Counted from the first letter of the stretch, positions 22,909-31,279 are shown. The stretch: DNA of 64,000 bases from Polaromonas glacialis (GCF_000709345.1 NZ_KL448323.1:3800808-3864807), one strand, 5' to 3'. A program made the numbers and translations. The notes: generated from the letters alone by a model not told the origin.

Positions 22909-24495
22909 TGTAATGCGCCAAGGCAGTAGCGCCTCGTAGTCGTCTGCCGTTTGCGCGCTGGGCAGCGCGGTGAGCAATGCGCGCAGGTACGCGTAGCCGT
23001 CGACGCCGTTGACCACGCAGGTCTGCAGCAACGAATACAGGTTGGCGCTGGCCTGTGCGCCGGCTACCGTATCGCTGAAGAGCCAGTTGCGTCTTCCAAT
23101 ACAAAACGGACGAATCGAATTTTCGGCAGCATTGTTGTCAATCGGGTAGGCGCCATCGGTGACATACAGCGCCAGCTTCGTCCATTGCGAAGCCAGGTAA
23201 TGCAGCGCCTTGCCCAGCAAACTGCCCGGCAGCACGGTGTGCACGTTGGCCAGCAGCAACGCCTCTATCTGGCCAAGCACGGGCACGCTGTGCTGTTGCC
23301 GCTGGACCAGCAATTCCTGGGGAGGAAGCCGGTGCTCGCGTGCGCGCGACTCTACCGCATACAACTGGGCGATGAGCGCGAGAAACCGCGCAGCGAGCTG
23401 CTCGGGGCCGCGCGCATTCCTGGGCAGCGCCTGCAGCGCCTCATGGAACCCGCGCCTGCAATGCGCCCAGCATCCCAGATGCACGAGGTGGTGCGCCTGC
23501 GCGATGGCGTCATAAACCGCGTAGCCATCCGTCATCAGCACGCTGCCTTCTTGCACCCCGGCATACAGGATTTGTGCGGCCGCCGTGCTGCGCGAGGGCG
23601 CGTAGCCAAACAGCCGGATGGGTGGCCCCGCTCCCTGCACCCCGGAGCACGGGGTTGTCTGCACCCACATGTAGCTTTTGGACTGCGCGCTTTTGCCGGC
23701 TTCTTTGAGTACCTGCACATGGGTTTCGTCGCCATGGATGAGGGGCGAGTCCAGCAAATGGTCGCGCAGCACATTGATGATGGGCTGCACCTCCCGGCCC
23801 ACGCGCACGACGCTGGCGGCCAGGGTGTTGCGCGCCAGGTCGCCGCCGCCAAAGCGCGAGAGCAGCGCCGTCTGGCGGTACAGCGGCAGGCCGTCGCAAT
23901 ACTTCGACGTAATCACCCAGGCCAGCAGGCCTTCGCTGAACAAGCCCTTGGGGATGATTTGCGCCGGCTTGGACGCCAGGCGCAAGGCGCCATCGCAGCA
24001 GGGACAGGCATATTTGACGCGTTCATGGCGAATCACGCGAACCTGCTGGGGAATGATGTCGAGCTGCTCGCTGGTCTCCACGCCAATTTCCACCAGCGCC
24101 GTGCCATCGTGCGGGCACACCCGCTGGTCTTCGGGCAGTTCGTGGCGCACCACCTCCCGGGGCAAGGCCGCATCGAGCGGCTTGCGTCCGCGCGGCACGC
24201 GCTGATGGGCGCGGACCTCCTGGCTGCCATCTTCGTGGCCGTCGCAAGTGGCCGGTTCGCTGGCCGCGCCCAGCGCCTCGGCCTCGTTGAAGAACAGGTC
24301 CCTTTGCTGCGGGCTGCCCGCTTCGCTGCGGGCGGCAAAGAGCTTGCGCATGAACTGCTTGAGCCGCTCCTGGAGCAGGTCACGCTCGGCGCGCACCATA
24401 CGCAACTCCCCCGCCAGGGCGTCGCTGCGCTGCAAAGCCTGCGCCAGCGCCTCTTTCAAGGCGTCTATTTCTTGGGCATCAGGCACAGCGAGCAT
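22894..24495 (-). CDS. tnpC: IS66 family transposase TnpC
   Basis: The 533-aa DDE transposase of IS66 elements. It has an N-terminal coiled coil (residues 5-50, DALKEALAQALQRSDALAGEL), a zinc-binding region (VCPHDGTALVEIG and KYACPCCDGALR), the catalytic core with IHGDETHVQVL and a C-terminal IS66 domain (DGAYPIDNNAAENSIRPFCIGRRNWLF). The length is normal and no frame break is seen. It lies downstream of tnpB in the same element. Confidence 0.96.
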   Translation of the reverse strand: MLAVPDAQEIDALKEALAQALQRSDALAGELRMVRAERDLLQERLKQFMRKLFAARSEAGSPQQRDLFFNEAEALGAASEPATCDGHEDGSQEVRAHQRVPRGRKPLDAALPREVVRHELPEDQRVCPHDGTALVEIGVETSEQLDIIPQQVRVIRHERVKYACPCCDGALRLASKPAQIIPKGLFSEGLLAWVITSKYCDGLPLYRQTALLSRFGGGDLARNTLAASVVRVGREVQPIINVLRDHLLDSPLIHGDETHVQVLKEAGKSAQSKSYMWVQTTPCSGVQGAGPPIRLFGYAPSRSTAAAQILYAGVQEGSVLMTDGYAVYDAIAQAHHLVHLGCWAHCRRGFHEALQALPRNARGPEQLAARFLALIAQLYAVESRAREHRLPPQELLVQRQQHSVPVLGQIEALLLANVHTVLPGSLLGKALHYLASQWTKLALYVTDGAYPIDNNAAENSIRPFCIGRRNWLFSDTVAGAQASANLYSLLQTCVVNGVDGYAYLRALLTALPSAQTADDYEALLPWRITLPGR

Positions 24496-24578
24496 GCCCG
24501 TTTAGACAAGGCGGCGCGGGTGAAAGTTCCCAAAAATCCGAGTCTGAGCCTTGCCTTCCAAGCCAGAATTTGTCCCCC

Positions 24579-24932
24579 TTACGCTGCGCGCTCGTAGCGC
24601 ACGGCCTGGTGTCCGCGCAGGGCCTGGATGTCGATACCCTTGAGCAGCCAGTGCAGCTGCTCCACGCTGAGCGTCACGACGCCGAGTTCGCCTCGCGGCC
24701 AGATGAAGCGGTCCTTCTCCAGGCGCTTGTGCAGCAGCCAAAACCCGTTGACATCCCAGCCCAGAATCTTGATGCGGTCGCGCCTGCGGTTGGCAAAGAC
24801 AAACAGTGCCTGGGCAAACGCGTCCAGGCCCAGGCCATGCTCGACCAGGCTGGCCAGACCGTTGATGCTCTTGCGAAAATCAATGGCCTCCTGGTGCAGG
24901 TACACCGCACGGGTGGCGTTCAGCGTGAACAC
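24579..24932 (-). CDS. tnpB: IS66 accessory protein TnpB
   Basis: A 117-aa IS66 Orf2 protein containing AIDFRKSINGLASLVEH, ALFVFANRRRDRIKIL and KRLEKDRFIWPRGELG, the family core. I chose the GTG at 24932 (reading MFTLNATRAVYLHQ) because TnpB proteins start just before the YLH segment. This gives a 13-bp overlap with tnpA, typical of translational coupling in IS66. Its exact role in transposition is not known, but it is required in the family. Confidence 0.9.
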   Translation of the reverse strand: MFTLNATRAVYLHQEAIDFRKSINGLASLVEHGLGLDAFAQALFVFANRRRDRIKILGWDVNGFWLLHKRLEKDRFIWPRGELGVVTLSVEQLHWLLKGIDIQALRGHQAVRYERAA

Positions 24933-25327
24933 GCCAGTGTGCCCAGCAGTTGCAGCACGGGCGCCATCGCCTCCAGCGGGACCTGGCCCACATCGAGCGC
25001 CACCCCGTTGGGCAGGCGCACGTGCAGGCAAAGTGCGACTGGTGCGGTTGTTGCAGCCGGCGCTGCCGGCTCGCTAACCTGCACGGCCACGAAAGCCGCT
25101 GGCGACGCCAGCGCTTTGCCATGGTTGGGCTGGCCTGACTTGGCAATCCAGGTGCGCAGCAAATTGGCGTTGATGCCGTACAGCATCCCCACGCGCGCCA
25201 CCGACACGCCAGGCTTGAGGCATTCGTCAATTAGCGCCTGCTTGGCCAGCGGGTCGTAAGTGCACCGTCCGTCGCGTTTGCGCCCGACCACCAGCCGGGC
25301 CAGCAACTCTGCGTTCATCTCTGTCAT
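24920..25327 (-). CDS. tnpA: IS66 accessory protein TnpA
   Basis: A 135-aa protein with an N-terminal helix-turn-helix (YDPLAKQALIDECLKPGVSV, then INANLLRTWI), as in IS66 TnpA/IS3 OrfA-like proteins that bind the element ends. The start ATG at 25327 (MTEMNAELL) is chosen over an upstream in-frame codon. It is first in the tnpABC order and overlaps tnpB. Confidence 0.9.
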   Translation of the reverse strand: MTEMNAELLARLVVGRKRDGRCTYDPLAKQALIDECLKPGVSVARVGMLYGINANLLRTWIAKSGQPNHGKALASPAAFVAVQVSEPAAPAATTAPVALCLHVRLPNGVALDVGQVPLEAMAPVLQLLGTLACSR

Positions 25328-25563
25328 AGGTGTCCATGTAGTTGTAGATGGACACATAGCATCATCGAATCAGCTCACGAATAAAAGGGCGTGGTTCGCG
25401 GACCGCTTACGGATCAGATACCACGGAGGACAAATCGGGAATGTCCAGCTGATGAAATCGTCCTACGGCCAGATGCTATTTTCCCGACATCGCAGCGCTT
25501 GCGGCCTACCTAAAGTGAACTGGCCGGTTGAAATGGTTCAGCCGTAAGACCCAAGGAATGAAG

Positions 25564-25722
25564 ATGCCTCAAAACACCAAAGACTCCCAAGGCGGCAAAA
25601 ACCACGCACCCAAGAAAACCGCAGCCACGGGCCAGACAGGCGACAAGGCACAGGCCAAAAAGAGTTCGACCAATTCTCCGACCGGACCGCACAAGCACGG
25701 CGAGAAAAAGACCACGCCTTGA
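25564..25722 (+). CDS. small hydrophilic basic protein
   Basis: A 52-aa peptide (MPQNTKDSQGGKNHAPKK...) rich in Lys, Gly, Thr and Ser, with no hydrophobic segment; probably disordered. AAGGA at 25553-25557 is well spaced for ATG 25564; an ATG at 25558 is also in frame. A good terminator follows 64 bp downstream, supporting a real transcript. The function is unknown. A 9-bp inverted pair, AAGTGAACT (25513-25521) and AGTTCACTT (25770-25778), brackets the gene. Confidence 0.55.
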   Translation: MPQNTKDSQGGKNHAPKKTAATGQTGDKAQAKKSSTNSPTGPHKHGEKKTTP

Positions 25723-25785
25723 ATCAAACCGGCCGATTCTTCGCCGCCGATTAATAGCTGTGTAGCCAAAGTTCACTTCGCCAGC

Positions 25786-25810
25786 AAAGCCCGCCACGTG
25801 CGGGCTTTTT
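25786..25810 (+). terminator. Rho-independent terminator
   Basis: A 9-bp stem AAAGCCCGC (25786-25794) with GCGGGCTTT (25800-25808) and a CACGT loop, followed by T residues. It ends the transcript of the small basic protein. Confidence 0.85.
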
Positions 25811-25900
25811 GCCGCCCTTGGGCCGATTCGCCTTCGATGGCGTCAGGAGCGTTTCTAACAGCCGAGCTAGAAACCTTCAGGTCAAACCCCTGCGGCACCA

Positions 25901-25916
25901 TATACTGTACGGATGA
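25901..25916 (+). promoter_or_regulatory. left half of the interrupted umuDC SOS promoter
   Basis: TATACT (25901-25906) is a good -10 element overlapping CTGT (25905-25908), the left arm of a LexA box. The next 8 bp (ACGGATGA) abut the IS1595-type element. Joined to the right flank (ATAGATGA then CCAG, 27001-27012), the pre-insertion site would read TACTGTATAGATGACCAGTA, 16 of 20 bases matching the E. coli LexA consensus. Confidence 0.7.
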
Positions 25917-27000
25917 GGCGCTGTTCGCAAATAGTATGGGTTTTGTTGAGTTTTCGGGATTTTCAGAGGAGAATTTCGCATGCGCACTTCTCAGTTCAAA
26001 AATCTGCTTGCCCAATTGCCCCAACTCAGCGCCGAGCAGCTTGCGAATCTGCGGGCGGCAGCAGACCTCTTGCACCAGCACACCCAAGCGCTGAGTTCCA
26101 TTGATGCGGCGATGGCAGGAGCCGGTTGCCCACATTGCAACAGCTTCAAGCACACCAAAAACGGACAAGGACGGGGCGTCCAGCGCTACCGCTGCAAGGA
26201 CTGCTCGAGAACCTTCAACGCCGCGACAAACACACCGTTATCCCACCTTCACTCGAAGAAACAGTTTTTTCAACACGGTGAGTGTCTGCAAAAGGGTTTG
26301 ACCATCCGGCAAACTGCCAAGGAACTGGGCGTGGCGGCAAGTACCGCTTTCCGATGGCGACACCGGTTCCTTGAATCTGTCGTTGAGCACCAGCCCAAGG
26401 ATGTAGCAGGCATCTTTGAGGCCGACGAGACGTACTTTAGGGAGTCCCAGAAAGGCAGCCGAAATCTCAAGTCCCCCGAAAACTCCGTCAAGACACGGCC
26501 CGCGCGCCACCATGGCGGTAAGCCGCCGACCGGGGAGAAGCGGGGCAAGAGTGCGTCGCGCAAGGACCTGGTGCCCGTACTGGTTGGGCGTCTGCGCGGC
26601 CAACCCTACATTGCAGACCAGGTATTGGGCGCCATGACCGTCGTTCAAGCCACGCAAGCCCTGCGCGGAGTCGTTGGGTCAGAGACCTTGATGTGTATTG
26701 ACGGTAGCGCAGCACTGAGAGGGGCCGCAAAGAATTTGGGTGCGGCGTACCACTCGGTGGCGGTATCGTATGGACCACGCGTAGTAGAGGGGGTCTACCA
26801 TGTCCAGTCCGTCAACAGTTACCACGAGCGCCTCAAGACTTGGCTCAATCGCGACCTAAGAGGCGTAGCCACCAAATACATGCCCAATTACTTGGCTTGG
26901 ATGCGTATGTCCGAATGGTACAAGGGTGACCTAAAGCCCGAGTATTTCGTCGTCTCAGGGCTCGGAAGACAGCTAATCAATACGTAATGCGAACAGCGCC
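25917..27000 (+). mobile_element. IS1595-family insertion sequence
   Basis: A 1084-bp element with 13-bp perfect terminal inverted repeats, GGCGCTGTTCGCA at 25917-25929 and its complement at 26988-27000. The flanks ACGGATGA (25909-25916) and ATAGATGA (27001-27008) agree at 6 of 8 positions, both differences being transitions, so they read as a slightly decayed 8-bp target duplication. One intact transposase gene lies inside. The element sits between the umuDC promoter and umuD. Confidence 0.88.
25980..26987 (+). CDS. IS1595 family transposase
   Basis: A 335-aa transposase with an N-terminal zinc ribbon (CPHCNSFKHTKNG and RYRCKDCSRTF, two CxxC pairs near residues 50-80), a helix-turn-helix (IRQTAKELGVAASTAFRWRHRFL) and a DDE-type core beginning GIFEADETYFRESQKGSR, as in the ISXO2-like domain of IS1595 elements. 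AGAGGAG at 25966-25972 is a strong ribosome binding site for ATG 25980. The gene runs in the same direction as umuD and could be expressed from the umuDC promoter left upstream. Confidence 0.93.
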   Translation: MRTSQFKNLLAQLPQLSAEQLANLRAAADLLHQHTQALSSIDAAMAGAGCPHCNSFKHTKNGQGRGVQRYRCKDCSRTFNAATNTPLSHLHSKKQFFQHGECLQKGLTIRQTAKELGVAASTAFRWRHRFLESVVEHQPKDVAGIFEADETYFRESQKGSRNLKSPENSVKTRPARHHGGKPPTGEKRGKSASRKDLVPVLVGRLRGQPYIADQVLGAMTVVQATQALRGVVGSETLMCIDGSAALRGAAKNLGAAYHSVAVSYGPRVVEGVYHVQSVNSYHERLKTWLNRDLRGVATKYMPNYLAWMRMSEWYKGDLKPEYFVVSGLGRQLINT

Positions 27001-27004
27001 ATAG

Positions 27005-27445
27005 ATGACCAGTATATTTTCGCCAGCCCAACCGGTGCTCATTTCCGACGCGCCGCTGTTGGCAAGACTGCTCATCAGCCGGGTCCGCGCCGGCTTTCCG
27101 TCCCCTGCCGAAGACCTGGGCGCCCAGCGCATTGATCTCACACAGGTGCTGATCACGCATCCACAGGCAACGTTTCTGTTGCGCGCGCAGGGCCACTCGA
27201 TGATGGAAGCGGGCATCTTTGACAACGACATCCTGGTGGTCAACCGCGCCGTCACCCCCCGGCATAAACACATCGTCGTGGCGGTGGTCGATGGAGAATT
27301 CACCGTCAAGCGCCTGTACCAGTTGAACGGACGCACCAAGCTGCAGGCGGCCAACCCGACCTTTCCCGACATCGTGCCCCATGACGGCCAGTTGCTGGAG
27401 GTCTGGGGCGTGGTCACCGCCTGCATCAAGCAGTTCCCCGCCTAA
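27005..27445 (+). CDS. umuD: translesion polymerase V subunit UmuD (self-cleaving S24 peptidase)
   Basis: A 146-aa UmuD. RecA filaments trigger self-cleavage, here predicted between Ala29 and Gly30 in RAGFPSPAED; the product partners UmuC. The catalytic Ser65 (GHSMMEAG) and Lys102 (FTVKRL) are in place. The ATG at 27005 lies 4 bp inside the right flank of the IS1595 element and has no ribosome binding site. In the uninterrupted site the ATG would be 6 nt after the -10 TATACT, so the native transcript may be leaderless. A GTG near residue 11 is a possible alternative start. The operator and promoter are now separated from the gene by the element. Confidence 0.93.
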   Translation: MTSIFSPAQPVLISDAPLLARLLISRVRAGFPSPAEDLGAQRIDLTQVLITHPQATFLLRAQGHSMMEAGIFDNDILVVNRAVTPRHKHIVVAVVDGEFTVKRLYQLNGRTKLQAANPTFPDIVPHDGQLLEVWGVVTACIKQFPA

Positions 27446-27457
27446 ACGTAGCCCGCC

Positions 27458-28756
27458 ATGTATGCCCTGGTCGATGGCAACAACTTCTACGTGAGTTGCG
27501 AGCGGGTATTCCGGCCCAGCCTTGTCGGCCACCCGGTCGTCATACTTTCGAACAACGACGGCTGCGCGATTGCCCGCTCCAACGAAGCCAAGGCCCTGGG
27601 AATTGCCATGGGCGCGCCATGGTTCGAGATCCGCCACCTGGCGGAATCTAGCGGGCTGGTGGCGCTGTCGGCCAACTTTGCGCTCTATGGCGACATGAGC
27701 GACCGCATGATGAGCCTGGCCGCTGGTCTCGGGCCGGCGCAGGAAATCTACTCGATCGACGAATCCTTCATTGACCTGACCGGCGTGCGCGGCTGCCTGC
27801 TGGAGCGTGGCTTCAAGGTGCGCACCCGCATCCTCGACTGGATCGGCATTCCGTGCTGCGTGGGCATCGGCAGCACCAAGACATTGGCCAAGCTGGCCAA
27901 CCATATTGCGAAAACAGCCGAGCGCAAGCCGGGCAGCTATCCGGCCCACTTGGCACAGGTGTGCAATCTGGCGTCATTGGCCCCGGCAGTGCTGGAAGAG
28001 GTCTTGGCAGCGACGGCCGTGAATGAAGTCTGGGGCGTCGGGCGGCGCCTGACGGCGCAGCTCGGGGAAAGCGGTGTCCATACCGTGCTGGACCTGGCCC
28101 GGCTGGAGCCCGGCATGGTGCGCAGGCGCTGGTCGGTGGTGCTGGAGCGCACCGTGCGCGAGTTGCAGGGGATGCCGTGCATTGCGCTGGAACTGGCCCC
28201 TGCGCGCAAGCAGGAAATTGCCTGTACGCGTTCCTTCGGGCATCCCGTCACCAGTCTGGCGGACCTGAGCGAAGCCGTGACGGAGTTCGCCAGCCGGGCC
28301 GCGCACAAGCTGCGCGGTCAAGGCAGCCTGGCCGGTCAGGTGCTGGTCTTCATTCGTACCAGTCCTTTTCGGCCAGAAGCGCAGTACAGCCGCTCGATCA
28401 GCCTGCCGCTGCGCCGGCCCAGCGCCGATACGGGTGTGATCGTCGCGGCAGCGCTCAGGGGGCTTCGTGCCATTTACCGGCCGGGCTATCAGCTGGCCAA
28501 GGCGGGCGTGATGCTGCTCGAACTCCAGCCCAATACGGTCCTGCAGGCCGAGCTGGACCTGCAGGCGGATGAAGCGTCCGACAGAAGCGGCCTGATGGCA
28601 GCCATGGACAATCTCAACCAACGCTACGGCCGGGGCACCGTGCAGATGGCCAGCGCCGGGCTGGCAGGAGACCGGCGGGCCTGGGCAATGAAGCAGGAAA
28701 GGCGCACGCCGGGGTATACGACGTGCTGGGCAGATATGCCAGTGGTGCGGGCTTAA
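27458..28756 (+). CDS. umuC: Y-family DNA polymerase V catalytic subunit UmuC
   Basis: A 432-aa error-prone Y-family polymerase that copies past DNA lesions with UmuD'2 and RecA. The palm motif [18 protein letters not shown] (catalytic Asp6) and [12 protein letters not shown] (catalytic Asp-Glu near residues 101-103) are intact, followed by the finger, thumb and little-finger regions and the C-terminal domain of unknown function typical of UmuC. It is 12 bp downstream of umuD in the same operon. The coding sequence shows no damage, so the protein should be functional if transcribed. Confidence 0.96.
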   Translation: MYALVDGNNFYVSCERVFRPSLVGHPVVILSNNDGCAIARSNEAKALGIAMGAPWFEIRHLAESSGLVALSANFALYGDMSDRMMSLAAGLGPAQEIYSIDESFIDLTGVRGCLLERGFKVRTRILDWIGIPCCVGIGSTKTLAKLANHIAKTAERKPGSYPAHLAQVCNLASLAPAVLEEVLAATAVNEVWGVGRRLTAQLGESGVHTVLDLARLEPGMVRRRWSVVLERTVRELQGMPCIALELAPARKQEIACTRSFGHPVTSLADLSEAVTEFASRAAHKLRGQGSLAGQVLVFIRTSPFRPEAQYSRSISLPLRRPSADTGVIVAAALRGLRAIYRPGYQLAKAGVMLLELQPNTVLQAELDLQADEASDRSGLMAAMDNLNQRYGRGTVQMASAGLAGDRRAWAMKQERRTPGYTTCWADMPVVRA

Positions 28757-28767
28757 AGACCCTGACC

Positions 28768-28833
28768 TGCGATCGATATTTTCACTGACACGGCTGGCAC
28801 ACTGACACGGATAAGGCGTGTTCATGGTGCCGG
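28768..28833 (+). repeat. palindromic accessory-region repeat, copy D (partial)
   Basis: CGATATTTTCACTGACACGGCTGGCACACTGACACGG-type sequence, then GTGTTCATGGTGCCGG, matches copy A over about 60 bp, including the CGATATTT left edge, but the right arm is truncated. It lies just after umuC. The remaining gap 28834-28996 shows no gene. Confidence 0.65.
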
Positions 28834-28996
28834 TATTAACCACCAAGTGTTCAGGATGATGACCGCCTATCCACCAACGTACCGTGTCCCAATACCCAGC
28901 CGCTGACGGCAATCGGGTAGGCCGCGCTTCGCGTGCGCCACAGGTGTCACTGCCGCTTCGCCCGTGACAGCCGCTGCGTCGGCTGCTCGAATCAGA

Positions 28997-29572
28997 TCAG
29001 CCGAGCAGGCCGATGATGATGTCCACGATCAGGTTGTTTTGTTGCTGCACCAAGACAATGTCGCCGCCGATTCGGGCGTAACGATAGCCGTATGGGGCAG
29101 GCGGCAGCAGGCGAATCACGGGCTGGGGCACGGTGTAAACCATCACGCCCCTGGGCACAGGCTGGCCGACTTGCCAGTTTCGGGCTTGCCCCGGAGGCAT
29201 GCAGCCATTGTGCTTTTTGGCCAGTCCCGGTGGGCAGTTTTTGCCATTGCCGTAGGTCTGGGTGTAGTACTGACGCACAGAGGTACGTTGCCGGTCATCG
29301 AAGTAGCGGCCTTGCTTAATGTCTTCACGCTGACGCTTTTCGGCCTGCTTCTGAGCCTTTTCATACTGCTTGTGATCGTCCTTGCGATCCTTGGCATATT
29401 CTTTTTCAGCGTGTTTTTGGGCCTTTTGGTATTCCTTCTGCGCGTGTTTTCCCTCGCCATTTCCCTCGTCGCCGTGGTCCTTGGCAAAGCCAGGAGCTGC
29501 CGCAAAAAAAAGGGAGGTTATGGCCAGCGCGACAAGGCGGCGTGGGGTCGTGGAGTGCAGGAAGCGGGTCAT
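28997..29572 (-). CDS. RcnB-like exported protein
   Basis: A 191-aa protein with a signal peptide ([30 protein letters not shown]), a highly charged Lys/Glu/Gln-rich repeat region (about residues 35-85, [20 protein letters not shown]) and a C-terminal domain ending [15 protein letters not shown] and [12 protein letters not shown], as in RcnB-family periplasmic proteins. E. coli RcnB affects nickel/cobalt homeostasis, but many members with this layout have no known role. The ATG at 29572 was chosen because it gives a clean signal peptide; an upstream ATG at 29584 is possible. Cys residues occur in [19 protein letters not shown]. Confidence 0.82.
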   Translation of the reverse strand: MTRFLHSTTPRRLVALAITSLFFAAAPGFAKDHGDEGNGEGKHAQKEYQKAQKHAEKEYAKDRKDDHKQYEKAQKQAEKRQREDIKQGRYFDDRQRTSVRQYYTQTYGNGKNCPPGLAKKHNGCMPPGQARNWQVGQPVPRGVMVYTVPQPVIRLLPPAPYGYRYARIGGDIVLVQQQNNLIVDIIIGLLG

Positions 29573-29796
29573 TGTGGAATCCATTAAGTTCGAAATAAGC
29601 TCATCAGGTAGCTTCACGCGGCCACTGATCGGCGTCTGTAGGACGCGCCCGCATGTTACCGCCCCGCTTGGCTCGACTTGTTCGGCCAAGTCTGGGCAAT
29701 AACTGCCAAGCATCAGCATTTCACTTTACGCGCCCCATGACGGAAATCGTCATAGGGCTTTGCTTTGTCAAAACCAATTCACACCGCGAGCACACC

Positions 29797-29868
29797 ATGC
29801 CCAAACACTATCCTGTCAATGAAGCCCTTGCCAGCCTTGCGTCGGCTGAACCCCGAGATAAGCACTAA
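29797..29868 (+). CDS. possible very small ORF (23 aa)
   Basis: MPKHYPVNEALASLASAEPRDKH, preceded by GAG seven bases upstream. It lies in the 327-bp gap between the RcnB-like gene and the histidine kinase gene. The support is weak: only a start, a stop and an acceptable composition. The rest of the gap (29573-29796) would hold the promoter of the RcnB-like gene. Confidence 0.2.
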   Translation: MPKHYPVNEALASLASAEPRDKH

Positions 29869-29899
29869 TCGACGCGCGCACCGCGCCGCCCGATGCTGT

Positions 29900-31033
29900 T
29901 TACCCCAGCGCATGGCGCGGCAGGTCGATGGTGAAAATGCATCCCTCGCCCGGCCTATCCCGAACGCTCAGGAGGCCGCTGTCGGCCTCGACGCTTTTTC
30001 GGGCAATCGACAGGCCCAGGCCCATGCCCGTCCGGTCACCGCTGCGCTGGCTGAACGGCGTGAACATCTTTTCGGCGTTTCCGGGGGGCAGGCCGCCGCA
30101 GTGGTCCTTCACGTCGATCAGGATGCGCTCGCCCACGGCGTACGCCGCCAGCGTGACTTCGGTATGCCGGTGCGTGAACTTGAAGGCGTTGTGCAGCAGG
30201 TTCATCAGCGCGCCCAGCATCAGGTCGCGGTCGACACTGATGCCCAGGCGCGGGTCCACGTCGGCCACGGTGAAACGGCTGCCTCGGGTGGTCGCATCCA
30301 GGTCGGCGCCGCTTTTGGCGTCGGCAATGAAAGACGCCAGCGAGATGGGCTGCGTTTGACCGCGTGCTCCGCCTTTGACGGCCACCTCGGCCAGGGCGTT
30401 GCTGATGAGCCTGGCCATGGACGCATGACTGCGCTTTAACACCGCACCGGTGGCGCCTGCCAGGGTCAGGTTGGCCTTTTCCATGGCGCTGACCGCAAGG
30501 CTTGCCGTTCCAAGCGCATTGCGCAGCTCGTGCATCAAAAAGCCGAGCTGCTCGTTCTCATGCACGCTTTGCTGCACCGTGATGGCCGCGTCGCGCTGGG
30601 CGCTGAATTCGCTCACGGCGTCAGCAATGGCATTGTCCAGGCAGCGGTTCAAGGTTCGGTATTCGTCGATGCTGAAAGGCGCGTCCCGCTCGAAGGCCAG
30701 GTCGGTGATGGCCTGGCAGAGGTCGCCATAGTCATGCACGACCTGGTCCACGCTGTAGCCCAGGTGCAGCAAGGCCTTGCCATGCGCGGCCGCTGCAAGC
30801 CCCATTTCAGACAGTTTGGATACATCGCCGCCCGACGGCCCGGAAATCCGAAGGCTGGTCGCGTCTTGATTGCTTTGCTCGGCCTGCAGGGTTCTGGTCA
30901 GCTGGTCGATGAACATCGGGATGCCGTTTTTCAACTGCCCGGCGGTGGCGGCCCGTTTCGGTCTTTTGGCGACCTTTTCGACGCACCTGGCAATCAGGTT
31001 GTCGCGGTTATTGGCTAAAAAATCGTTCATCAT
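29900..31033 (-). CDS. cytoplasmic sensor histidine kinase
   Basis: A 377-aa soluble kinase. The N-terminal 150 residues resemble the RsbR/RsbRD-type helical sensor domain (FLANNRDNLIARCVEKVAKR). A dimerisation domain follows with His168 in FLMHELRNALGTASLAV, then an ATPase domain with DLMLGALMNLLHNAFKFTH (N box), DHCGGLPP (G1) and GMGLGLSIARKSV (G2). No membrane segments are seen. It is divergent from a single-domain response regulator gene 455 bp away, its likely partner. ATG 31033 is used; 31030 is also possible. Confidence 0.9.
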   Translation of the reverse strand: MMNDFLANNRDNLIARCVEKVAKRPKRAATAGQLKNGIPMFIDQLTRTLQAEQSNQDATSLRISGPSGGDVSKLSEMGLAAAAHGKALLHLGYSVDQVVHDYGDLCQAITDLAFERDAPFSIDEYRTLNRCLDNAIADAVSEFSAQRDAAITVQQSVHENEQLGFLMHELRNALGTASLAVSAMEKANLTLAGATGAVLKRSHASMARLISNALAEVAVKGGARGQTQPISLASFIADAKSGADLDATTRGSRFTVADVDPRLGISVDRDLMLGALMNLLHNAFKFTHRHTEVTLAAYAVGERILIDVKDHCGGLPPGNAEKMFTPFSQRSGDRTGMGLGLSIARKSVEADSGLLSVRDRPGEGCIFTIDLPRHALG

Positions 31034-31192
31034 AGGGGTCAGTTTTCCTGGCGTTTCAAGCCGTTTGCTCCTGATGGACTGGCTCCACCGCTTCTTTGAT
31101 GACCCAGCATGCGCGCTGCATCAATCTCGTGACGGCCAGATCGGAGTCAACCCTGCCTTGCGTTACGGCGCCCACTTCTTTTCGCTACTGAA

Positions 31193-31250
31193 TTTATAGC
31201 TACTAGCGCAAGCTGTGCCAGCGACAGAGGCATATTTGATGCTAAAAATG
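31193..31250 (-). repeat. dispersed GCTAT-type repeat, copy 2
   Basis: Read on the minus strand: CATTTTTAGCATCAAATATG, then a GCTGGCACAGCTTGCGCTAG part, then TAGCTATAAATTC. It lies in the divergent region between the histidine kinase and response regulator genes. The other parts of 31034-31488 hold an inverted repeat (listed separately) and presumably both promoters. Confidence 0.6.
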
Positions 31251-31256
31251 TGTTTG

Positions 31257-31279
31257 CTGGTCGAAACGAGTTCGACCAG
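31257..31279. promoter_or_regulatory. 9-bp inverted repeat in the kinase/regulator divergent region
   Basis: CTGGTCGAA (31257-31265) and TTCGACCAG (31271-31279) with a 5-nt spacer form a perfect dyad between two divergent regulatory genes. It could be an operator or the base of an mRNA stem. Confidence 0.45.

Larger units (their letters stand above)
22812..25410 (-). mobile_element. IS66-family insertion sequence, complete
   Basis: A 2599-bp element with terminal inverted repeats GTATGCGGTC (22812-22821) and GACCGCTTAC (25401-25410), nine of ten bases complementary and beginning GTA as in IS66. It is flanked by a perfect 8-bp target duplication GGATCAGA at 22804-22811 and 25411-25418. It encodes tnpA, tnpB and tnpC in that order on the minus strand. 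All three are intact and the target duplication is undiverged, so the insertion is likely recent and possibly active. Confidence 0.96.

Noticed and set aside
22951..24597. 548-codon frame on the plus strand inside IS66
   Set aside because: It is antisense to tnpC, which has clear transposase motifs; the frame has no recognisable domain.
18508..28833. Genomic island integrated at tRNA-Phe
   Set aside because: No integrase gene follows the tRNA and I found no second copy of the tRNA 3' end at the far boundary. The region is accessory but not a classical tRNA-borne island on this evidence.
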